From assembly GCA_028822275.1 (NCBI GenBank), contig JAPKEA010000004.1:1-39252 (forward strand): a stretch of 39,252 nucleotides of DNA, read 5' to 3'. A program made the position numbers and the translations under genes. This stretch comes from Planktomarina sp. (GTDB lineage Bacteria > Pseudomonadota > Alphaproteobacteria > Rhodobacterales > Rhodobacteraceae). Shown here in pieces: positions 1 to 8,218 of the stretch; the stretch's first letter is position 1, and every line of letters begins with the position of its first letter. The notes beneath the pieces are model-generated. The model was not told where the DNA came from and did not search any database. It saw only the letters and a program-made list of their open reading frames with translations.

Positions 1-329
1 CACCTCGTTAGGTCAACCTATCAGAGATAAGTTGCACATATCAGAATGTCGTAATTAAAACTCCACGTTCAGATCAGCTATCGCTTTATTATTAGCTTTG
101 GTTATTTCCAGCTAAACTGAACTAAACGCGTTGAAAAGGTTTAGCTGCAAGCCTTCGAAGAATTGAGCACCTGCAACATACCTGTTCAAACCAAAACAAA
201 TGTATTTATAGAACGAGAAACACTAATTAAGATACTTTGAAGTAGAGAGCTCGCCTTGACCTAAACTAAACTGATAGAGTTACATCCACCGTGAAAGTTA
301 TTTTTTAAAAATAAGATTGGTTGACCTTG

Positions 330-683
330 TTAAAAAATAGCCATGACTTGAACAACTGCTATCACAACAATAATCGAAGCAAAAACAAGTTTAAGTACGG
401 AAAATGGTATCGCACTAGTACCAGCTCCATAAACAGTTGCCTTCATTTTATCATCCATATCTCGTACGAGGTATTCCATATTCGTCAGTAAACGTATGAT
501 TGCGAAGGCCCCAATTAGTGATGGGCCAATTACTGATGCTGCCACAACAGGCTCTTTACCAGTAATATCGGCAAAAACGATTACCGTCATTGTTGTAAGC
601 TGAGCAACCGTAACCAGGCAAACAGATATAAGAAAATAAAAGAAAGTGCTCGTTTGAATTGAGGCTCTAAGGTTCTGATCCAT
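330..683 (-). CDS. hypothetical small membrane protein
   Basis: 117-aa ORF with several hydrophobic segments; no family recognised. Confidence 0.55.
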   Translation of the reverse strand: MDQNLRASIQTSTFFYFLISVCLVTVAQLTTMTVIVFADITGKEPVVAASVIGPSLIGAFAIIRLLTNMEYLVRDMDDKMKATVYGAGTSAIPFSVLKLVFASIIVVIAVVQVMAIF

Positions 684-1212
684 GGTGTTTTTTCCTAAGT
701 GTTTTTTATAAATTAAGATTGTATTTTTTTAAAGTACTTACAAAGCCTAATGCAAGGTAAATTAGTTCTTATAATCGATAAACTCGTTTTTTTGAACTTA
801 TCTAGCTTAATCCGTACTTTATACTAAATCCATTGAACGAGCTTTATTTCTAAAATAACCCGCGCAAGAGGGTCAAGAGATTGGGATTGTGAAATCACTT
901 AACAGAAGCTGCTAAAATCTACATTGCATCACTCTATAAGTAGCACCGAATAAAACATACTCATCAGCCATTATTCACCATAACCTCTGCTCTAAATGAT
1001 GCACATAATCAGTCCATATACCCCCAATTTTAAATATTAAAAACATATGACATACTCGACGCAGTCTTTAAAAGTGTAGTTGACGGGTTGAAAGCTGATG
1101 ATACTTTTACCGTATACAGCGACGTGTTTGCCAAAAATAAAGACTAATATCGCAAAACTTGGAGTGAAATTACTTAGCACTCGTATCTAGTAATAAATAA
1201 ATAGGTGAAAAC

Positions 1213-2046
1213 ATGACCAAGGCCCTAATTATAAAAGACATGAAATTATACTCAAAGGCAGCAAGTATAATTGCGGACTTGTCAGACTTGGGCTTTGAGC
1301 AGGGATCCCCTTTAGATTTTAACGAAGTGTGCAAAATAGATCAGCTCCATTATCATGGCGTCGCAAGCGTTCAACTTGCAATAGATGCCCTCACTATAGA
1401 GAAAAGTGCCAATGTATTAGAAATTGGCGCAGGTTGGGGTGGGCCATCAAGATTTATAGCTGGTAAAACAAATGCTCAGGTAACCGCTATAGAGTTACAA
1501 AAAGACTTTAATGAAGTCGCAGAAATCCTTACCGTAAGGTGTGGACTAGATACACTCGTGACCCACCGACAAATTGACTTTTTGCAAGCAGAGTTTCAGG
1601 ATCTTAAATTTGATCACATTGTGAGTTGGTTGGCGTTATTTCACATTCCAAAAAGAGAATTCTTTACAAAGAAAATACATGAGCTTCTCTCACCAGGTGG
1701 AACAATTTTTATTGAGGACTTAATGCAGGGAAGTGCTTACAAATGCGCAGATGTACAACTATTAAACAAAGAATTATTTGCAAATTCGCTTGTTGACGAA
1801 AACAATTATTTGCAAGGCTTGCGAGCTGCAGGCTTTGAAATTATTTCAGCAGAAAATATGACTTCAGATTGGTTTACCTTTACTTCAGAGCGATTGAATC
1901 TTTTTCTAAAAACCCACAAAAAATTCACCAAGTTGCATGGAGAAAAAGCATTTCAAGATAAAAGACACTTTTATAGTAAGATGGTTGAGTTTTTTTCTGA
2001 CTCATCAATTTCTGGTATTCGTGTAATTGCTAAAAAATTAGATTAA
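1213..2046 (+). CDS. class I SAM-dependent methyltransferase (small-molecule / glycine-sarcosine methyltransferase-like)
   Basis: Motif I VLEIGAGWGGPSRFIA, acidic post-I strand VTAIEL, later motif LLSPGGTIFIEDL. Confidence 0.85.
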   Translation: MTKALIIKDMKLYSKAASIIADLSDLGFEQGSPLDFNEVCKIDQLHYHGVASVQLAIDALTIEKSANVLEIGAGWGGPSRFIAGKTNAQVTAIELQKDFNEVAEILTVRCGLDTLVTHRQIDFLQAEFQDLKFDHIVSWLALFHIPKREFFTKKIHELLSPGGTIFIEDLMQGSAYKCADVQLLNKELFANSLVDENNYLQGLRAAGFEIISAENMTSDWFTFTSERLNLFLKTHKKFTKLHGEKAFQDKRHFYSKMVEFFSDSSISGIRVIAKKLD

Positions 2047-2061
2047 AAAAAGATAATATCG

Positions 2062-3318
2062 TTGTCAGACCCTGATTTTAACCTTGTAAGCGGCAGGGGT
2101 AATGTATCATTTCGGGGAATGAAGCTCACTGGTCCCTTTTTTTTCATTCTAACTACCTTGATGATTGACGCCATTGGAATTGGAATCGTATTTCCAATCA
2201 TGCCTGACTTAATGGACCGTGTGGGTGCTGGAAGCGCGGCAGAGGGGGCATTATGGGGTGGCATTATGATGTCTGCCTATGCAGCAGCAATGTTTATTTT
2301 TGGCCCTATTGTTGGTAGTCTTTCAGACACCTACGGGCGGAGACCTATCTTGATTGCTGCGTTGGCCACTTTGGCTGTTGATTATTTGATTATGGCAATG
2401 GCGGAGACCTATTGGGTGCTACTTACAGGTCGCGTGATTGCGGGAATGGCTGGTGCCACATATATCACGGCAACAGCTTATATCTCTGACATAACCAGGC
2501 CCGAGGAACGGGGTCCCGCCTTTGGTATGATTGGTGCTGCCTTCGGCATAGGTTTTGTTTTTGGACCAGCAATTGGAGGTATCTCATCAGGCTGGCATGT
2601 CACAGCGCCCTTCTGGATTGCAGCAGCGCTTTCAATACTCAATATGGTTTTTGGGTTCTTTATCTTGCCAGAATCTCTGAAAGAAGAAAATAGGCGACCA
2701 TTTGGCAAAAGGAACCTGAATCCCTTTGCTACTATCTTTCGAGCCTTTTTCATCCCAGGGCTTGCAATACCCCTGATCTGTATATTTGTTTTTGAGTTTG
2801 CAAATATGGTTTATCCAAGCCTTTGGGCTTTTTGGGGACGTGAGGTATTTGGTTGGAACGGGTTTACCATTGGGGTAACCCTTTCAGCCTATGGAATTCT
2901 GATCGCATTGGTGCAGGCTGGACTAATGCCACAAATAACTAAGCGAATTGGTGATTACAAAACCCTAATTATTGCTAGCATTGCGGCTGTGATTGGGCTT
3001 GTAGGCTTTGGGTTTTCCAACGCAGCATGGGCCGTCGCCATTGTTTTGCCTATTGCCGCCCTCTCAGACATGGCCCCCCCTTTGTTGACAGCCTTTGCCG
3101 CCAACAGCGTAGGCGATGATCAGCAAGGCCTAGTCCAGGGGGTGATTGCGTCTCTTTCATCCGTTGCAGCAGTCGCAGCACCACTCATTCTTACTGGTGT
3201 ATTCGAGCGGTTTGTAAATGACGAAGGTTTGTATTTTCCAGGTGCGCCATTTCTTATCGCAGCTTTGTTAACAATAATGATTATCCCACTAATGAAACGT
3301 TTAGATCCTCGAAAGTAA
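2062..3318 (+). CDS. MFS transporter, TetA/multidrug-efflux-like
   Basis: About 12 hydrophobic helices; DAIGIGIVFPIMPDL at helix 1 and GxLSDTYGRRP motif A. Listed start is TTG; ATG at 2119 (MKLTGPFFF) preceded by cggggaa is a likely alternative start. Confidence 0.85.
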   Translation: MSDPDFNLVSGRGNVSFRGMKLTGPFFFILTTLMIDAIGIGIVFPIMPDLMDRVGAGSAAEGALWGGIMMSAYAAAMFIFGPIVGSLSDTYGRRPILIAALATLAVDYLIMAMAETYWVLLTGRVIAGMAGATYITATAYISDITRPEERGPAFGMIGAAFGIGFVFGPAIGGISSGWHVTAPFWIAAALSILNMVFGFFILPESLKEENRRPFGKRNLNPFATIFRAFFIPGLAIPLICIFVFEFANMVYPSLWAFWGREVFGWNGFTIGVTLSAYGILIALVQAGLMPQITKRIGDYKTLIIASIAAVIGLVGFGFSNAAWAVAIVLPIAALSDMAPPLLTAFAANSVGDDQQGLVQGVIASLSSVAAVAAPLILTGVFERFVNDEGLYFPGAPFLIAALLTIMIIPLMKRLDPRK

Positions 3319-3652
3319 TCATTAAGACTTTGCCAAACTTTTATAAAAAATGGGTGAGTAAATATTTAAAATATAAATTTATAAGTGCACAGTGGTTCAA
3401 GTTAAAATTTCCATCCCCACAATGTTTAGTAATAGCCTATGCCTCACCAGTTGGTATTGATCAATAAAACTAACTTGAAGCCAATAGTACAACTTTGTAG
3501 CCTGAAATAATGGGCTATACACGAAGTGTAACTAACCTATCGCGTTTGTCATCAAAGCGTTATTAAAATGATCAAGGACCAGCCTAAATCTGTGGCTTCC
3601 TAAATTCGAACATCTATAAATAATTTTAAACAACATTCGTAAAGGTCCAAGC

Positions 3653-4696
3653 ATGCACAGTACAAAAGTCATCCACACAGTTTCTTGTCATGCAGAAGGA
3701 GAAGTTGGGGACGTGATTGTCGGTGGGGTATCCCCGCCACCTGGAGAAACCATTTGGGAGCAGCGTAAGTGGATTTCTGAGGACAACGTTCTACGAAACT
3801 TTATGTTAAATGAACCAAGGGGCGGGGTATTTCGCCATGTAAACTTGCTAGTTCCGCCTAAACACCAAGACGCTCAGGCTGCTTGGATTATTATGGAGCC
3901 CGAAGATACTCCACCAATGTCAGGGTCAAACTCTATATGCGTGGCTACAGTTTTGCTTGATACCGGTATCATCCCAATGCAAGAGCCCATTACAGATTTT
4001 ATTCTTGAGGCCCCCGGGGGCCTTGTGCGGGTGCGCGCCCATTGTGTAAACGGCAAAGCTGAGCGTATTGAAATCGAAAACCTGCCCTCCTTTGTAAGCA
4101 TGATAGGCGTACCACTTGAAATCGATGGATATGGTACAATCATGGTTGATACTGCGTTTGGCGGCGATAGTTTTGTCGTTGTTGACCCCACCTCACTTGG
4201 TCTCCACCTAGACGTAGATGAAGCCAAAAATTTGGCTGAACTTGGCGTGAAGATCACAAATGCCGCAAACGAGCAGCTAACGTTCCGCCATCCGCTACAA
4301 CCCGAATGGTGTCATCACTCTTTCTGCCTGTTTGCTGGTGCACTTGAACGCAGATCAGACGGCTTAAGATCAAAGTCGATCGTTTCCATTCAACCAGGAA
4401 AGCTAGACCGATCACCAACAGGAACAGCAGTCTCTGCTCGCATGGCACTACTTCATGCAACTGGCGAAATGAAGGTTGGTGAGAGCTTAACAGGTGTCTC
4501 AATAATTGGATCTGAATTTCATGGCAAAATATTGGGTGAAACAAAAGTTGGTGCAATCGAAGCAATTCGTCCACAAATAAGCGGGCGTGGTTGGGTTACT
4601 GGGACACACCAACACATGTTAGATCCAAACGATCCATGGCCGGAAGGTTATCGCATTGGGGACACATGGCCACGATATAAAAAGAGTATAATTTGA
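3653..4696 (+). CDS. proline racemase / hydroxyproline epimerase / trans-3-hydroxyproline dehydratase superfamily protein
   Basis: [19 protein letters not shown]-terminus, [12 protein letters not shown] and [12 protein letters not shown] active-site motifs. Confidence 0.88.
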   Translation: MHSTKVIHTVSCHAEGEVGDVIVGGVSPPPGETIWEQRKWISEDNVLRNFMLNEPRGGVFRHVNLLVPPKHQDAQAAWIIMEPEDTPPMSGSNSICVATVLLDTGIIPMQEPITDFILEAPGGLVRVRAHCVNGKAERIEIENLPSFVSMIGVPLEIDGYGTIMVDTAFGGDSFVVVDPTSLGLHLDVDEAKNLAELGVKITNAANEQLTFRHPLQPEWCHHSFCLFAGALERRSDGLRSKSIVSIQPGKLDRSPTGTAVSARMALLHATGEMKVGESLTGVSIIGSEFHGKILGETKVGAIEAIRPQISGRGWVTGTHQHMLDPNDPWPEGYRIGDTWPRYKKSII

Positions 4697-5229
4697 AATA
4701 AAAGGCGCATCCTACCCTGGTAACGCCAAACAAAATTAGATCTACGCTTGGGTCGCTAACTTTCAATATCACTTTTTTAGCTGCACGGGCAGATAGAACA
4801 GTTAATAGCGTTTTATCTTAAGTTAAAATCACGACAGTCTTATACAAGAAACCACTATATAATCCAGAATTAGGCTTAAAACTTGCCAAGTGAACAAAAC
4901 GAGCTGAGCCTGCGTTAAAACTCAACAGAAGTATGGATGACAGGTGATAAACACTTGTTGCGCGACAGTGAGTGCTCGCTGTCTTTTGGTATGGACAGTA
5001 CATTGGGCCACGGTGTTTTTTGTGCTAAAAGTCTAATAGCATTAATGTTGACGGACACTTAAAAGTGTGACAAAGATTCCCAAGATTAGTTCCAAAATAA
5101 TGAACGCACCACCAAAAATTTTGTGTAACTTACTAAAAAATATCAATAAAAATAACTCTGAAAAAAATAAACACAGGCTTGAGAATTTTGTTATTGAGCC
5201 TGATTACTTTCAAAACGGAGGGAATCAAT

Positions 5230-5415
5230 ATGCTCAGTGCAGCATTTTATGAACGCATCATTGGTGCCATAGGCGAAGAAAACTTAAGCGGTTTGTCAGC
5301 CAGCCAGGAAGCTACTTTAATAAAAAAATATAAGGCATTGCTTAATAAAAAGGGAGGAGATTTAGACGAAATCACTTACGATGATCTCTTCGAGGTTTGG
5401 GCGCAGGTCAAATAA
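5230..5415 (+). CDS. hypothetical small protein (61 aa)
   Basis: ATG at 5230 preceded by a strong Shine-Dalgarno (cggagggaatcaatATG); MLSAAFYERIIGAIGEENLSGLSASQE...; preferred over the longer ORF start at 5179. Confidence 0.6.
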   Translation: MLSAAFYERIIGAIGEENLSGLSASQEATLIKKYKALLNKKGGDLDEITYDDLFEVWAQVK

Positions 5416-5725
5416 CCAGATAGTCCAAAAAAGCTAAAAGGTGAAAATGCATATAGGCAAGTTGGGAGGCTCCCAAAGCTGACTGTGGTTTCTGAACTCC
5501 AAACGCTTATGAGTAGTAATATTATCCGTGGTAGGGATTTCACTTCAAGTTACGTTGGAAGAATTTTTTTCATTACATTGCTGACTAGCCCAATTTTATT
5601 CCTAACCATATTTAAGTCACCTCTCAGACATTATTTAGTACATTAAATCATCAGTTTAAAAATTTAAATATTAATTAGTATTTCTAAGTTGTGGAAATAA
5701 CTTACGTCATGCAAAAGCATGTTTT

Positions 5726-6217
5726 ATGCAGAGCCACCTTTTAAAAACGTTCACTATAAATTTTGACCTAGACGAAGATCGCATTCGATTGGACTGCAGT
5801 CTGGTGGTTAAAAACCAAGCCCAGATATATTTTACAAATAAACTGAGCAAAATCTTCATAAATGAATTAGTTAATCAGATTAATAAAATTACTCATGTAA
5901 AAGGTTCACATGACATTGTTCATGACTTTGCAGTTGGCTCGAGAGACGCTCAAGAACCAGTCGTTATCACCTCAAAAAATACAAAAAAATGGCTAACAAA
6001 AAGTATAGATTTCGTTAGATTAGAGGAAGTTACCAGAATTATATTCAAAGACAATGAAACTAATGCGCTACACTTAGAAGGGGATGAAACCTTATTAAGG
6101 AATATTTTAGATATATTTTATCTGACTTTTAGAACCGCCAGCTGGAATACTGATATTTTCCCAAGTTGGGTCTATGATGTTGGCACTAAAAACAGCAAAT
6201 CAATCGTGATCCATTAA
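5726..6217 (+). CDS. hypothetical protein (163 aa)
   Basis: Uninterrupted ORF with protein-like composition; no obvious RBS; no family recognised. Confidence 0.5.
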   Translation: MQSHLLKTFTINFDLDEDRIRLDCSLVVKNQAQIYFTNKLSKIFINELVNQINKITHVKGSHDIVHDFAVGSRDAQEPVVITSKNTKKWLTKSIDFVRLEEVTRIIFKDNETNALHLEGDETLLRNILDIFYLTFRTASWNTDIFPSWVYDVGTKNSKSIVIH

Positions 6218-6225
6218 TTTTGTTA

Positions 6226-6351
6226 TTAATTAGCGTCTAACCACTTCCGTATTACCAGCGTTGCCAAACATTTATCACAGACACCTTCACGCAGGTGCTT
6301 AATCTCTAATGGCTTTTGGCACGATGAACAGTGTTGAAGTCTAGGGCTCAC
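6226..6351 (-). CDS. 41-aa CxxC...CxxC zinc-ribbon-like microprotein
   Basis: Manual translation of minus strand: (GTG)MSPRLQHCSSCQKPLEIKHLREGVCDKCLATLVIRKWLDAN*; aggagga Shine-Dalgarno just upstream of the GTG; absent from the supplied ORF track because of length. Confidence 0.6.
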   Translation of the reverse strand: MSPRLQHCSSCQKPLEIKHLREGVCDKCLATLVIRKWLDAN

Positions 6352-6521
6352 GCTTATCCTCCTAGCAAAATTTCATTAGCCAACTTACTGTTAGTATAAA
6401 CCACAATAAAAAAATTCAAACCATTCTGTAATTCGATTATTTTGCTCGATCCAAAATGTATGAAACTTGACTCCATTCGTAAACATGACAGTTTAAAGTC
6501 GTACTAACACGGAGTCTCATT

Positions 6522-7460
6522 GTGAATTTCCCTAAAGCTTCCATTAAGCTCGGATTGGCTTTTGCTGTATTGGCATTCTCAGCTCTTGCTCAAGGCACCT
6601 TTCAACCCATCCAGTTGGCAGGTACAGTCTTGGCCTACAATAAGACTGGATTATCTTATGGCGCTCGTGGCTGTATCAAGGGCTTTTCTCAAACTGCGGC
6701 TAAGACAGGGTTTGCAGCTAAGGGTGAAGTTTTGGTCGAGCTCAACGACCAAGCAGCAGCTTTAGTCGTCAAAACAGCTAAAGCGCGAGTCAGCGATCTT
6801 GAAGCCGCCGTAGCGGAACGCGACTTTGCAATAACAGCTGCGACCGCAGACATCGCCCGGATCAAAGAAGAGATGGATTTTGTGGGCCGTGAGTTCGATC
6901 GCACACAAGTATTATTCAAGCGTGGACTAGTCAATGAGACGACTTTAGAGACTATTGAACGGCGCAAGCTTGATGCGACCTTCACAGTTGAACGTTCAGA
7001 GGAAACACTCAAAAGGGCCCAATCTGCAAAAGTGCGCGCAATCATTGCTTTAGATATTGGAAAATTGGATGTCCAAGCTCGTGAATTGGATCTAGAAGAT
7101 TTGACTATACGCGCTCCCTTTGGCGGTGTGTTATTAAACTTCAAACCCAATATTGGTGAATGCGTATCCCAAGGAGAGCTTGCAGCGCAAATCTATGCAT
7201 CAGACGAGAAAAGTGTTGAAACATTTGTGTTCATGGATCGACTTTTGGACGCAGAATCTGTTGGAGTAATAGTAGGTAATCCTGTGAATGTGATCCGAAG
7301 CAACGGTAGTGCCTGCCAGGGTGTATTTTCATTGGTTGGGACAGAGGCGAATTTGGAAACACAAAACGTAAAAATTACGATCGATCTGGATGCAACTTGT
7401 GCTCCAACAATGTTCCTAAACGAAGCAGTTGAAATCGAAACTTTATCTAAAGACAGGTAA
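6522..7460 (+). CDS. HlyD/RND-type periplasmic membrane-fusion protein
   Basis: GTG start with ggag upstream; N-terminal signal-like helix; coiled-coil region; LTIRAPFGGVLLNFKPNIGECVSQGE lipoyl-like half-motif. Confidence 0.75.
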   Translation: MNFPKASIKLGLAFAVLAFSALAQGTFQPIQLAGTVLAYNKTGLSYGARGCIKGFSQTAAKTGFAAKGEVLVELNDQAAALVVKTAKARVSDLEAAVAERDFAITAATADIARIKEEMDFVGREFDRTQVLFKRGLVNETTLETIERRKLDATFTVERSEETLKRAQSAKVRAIIALDIGKLDVQARELDLEDLTIRAPFGGVLLNFKPNIGECVSQGELAAQIYASDEKSVETFVFMDRLLDAESVGVIVGNPVNVIRSNGSACQGVFSLVGTEANLETQNVKITIDLDATCAPTMFLNEAVEIETLSKDR

Positions 7461-7483
7461 GACAGGTAAGACAGGTAAGACAG
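7452..7483. repeat. 9-bp tandem repeat (gacaggtaa x3 plus partial)
   Basis: Direct reading: gacaggtaa gacaggtaa gacaggtaa gacag across the stop codon of the upstream CDS. Confidence 0.95.
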
Positions 7484-7786
7484 ACACTTTTAAAAATAGA
7501 GGTATTGTCGATCTAAAATTATTGGATCATCGCCCTTGAAGAACGATCTATCTTTTAGTGCAATCTTCTTTACTTAAGGCGCTACCTTGCTGAGCCTGCA
7601 AGTCAACTCCCGCTTCAGATGGTAAAGCTTTTTTAAAATTAGTGGGTATTATTTGTTTTTATACCAGCAGGTCAAGATTTAATGGCCCCTAAAGCGCAGC
7701 ATATCCTCACCTCAATTTGAGTTTAAATATGCCAGGCACACCTACGATTTTATCACAAAAAAATGAACGAGTAACACACTATCACG

Positions 7787-7809
7787 ATCGCAATCGCAAT
7801 CGCAATCGA
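7787..7809. repeat. 6-bp tandem repeat (atcgca x3 plus partial)
   Basis: Direct reading: atcgcaatcgcaatcgcaatcga. Confidence 0.9.
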
Positions 7810-7820
7810 TTAAATATAAA

Positions 7821-8150
7821 TCATCTTCCAAGCACTGCCTTTTCCACGGTGGAATCCCAGCCGAGGAACCATTTTCCTTGATATTGGATTACCGGGCGAG
7901 CCATGAGCTTAGGACGTGCAGAAATTTGAGCTTCAGATTCAGAATTTTTTAACCAATCATTTAGACTACGGTAGTCATTGGTCGTGCGGTCAACCAAGCG
8001 ATCACCAAATTCATTAAGTAATTCATTCAATTCCGACTCACTCAAGGGATCAGAACGAACATCACGAAACTCAATTTCTATACCTTCAGCCTCAAGCGTT
8101 TTGCACGCTCTTTGACAGACAACACAGGTGCTTAATCCATAAACCTTCAT
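7821..8150 (-). CDS. ArsC/Spx-family (thioredoxin-fold) protein
   Basis: MKVYGLSTCVVCQRACKTLEAEGIEIEFRDVRSDPLS and C-terminal ARPKLMARPVIQYQGKWFLGWD, typical of the ArsC-like family. Confidence 0.8.
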   Translation of the reverse strand: MKVYGLSTCVVCQRACKTLEAEGIEIEFRDVRSDPLSESELNELLNEFGDRLVDRTTNDYRSLNDWLKNSESEAQISARPKLMARPVIQYQGKWFLGWDSTVEKAVLGR

Positions 8151-8218
8151 CCCACCGTCTCCTCAAATACAACCGTTTCTGGGCTCAATTGGCCGCAATT
8201 CTCCGCTTTGTTAGGCAT

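Noticed and set aside
4818-5003. Minus ORF of 61 aa
   Set aside because: No RBS or family signal; overlaps a hairpin; probably intergenic.
5067-5252. 61-aa plus ORF overlapping the 5230 ORF
   Set aside because: Low-complexity Lys/Asn-rich, no RBS, conflicts with a better-supported start.
7452-7809. Short tandem repeats as a possible CRISPR array
   Set aside because: Units of 6 and 9 bp without spacers; simple slippage repeats. The ATCGCA repeat at 7787-7809 is intergenic with no linked feature.
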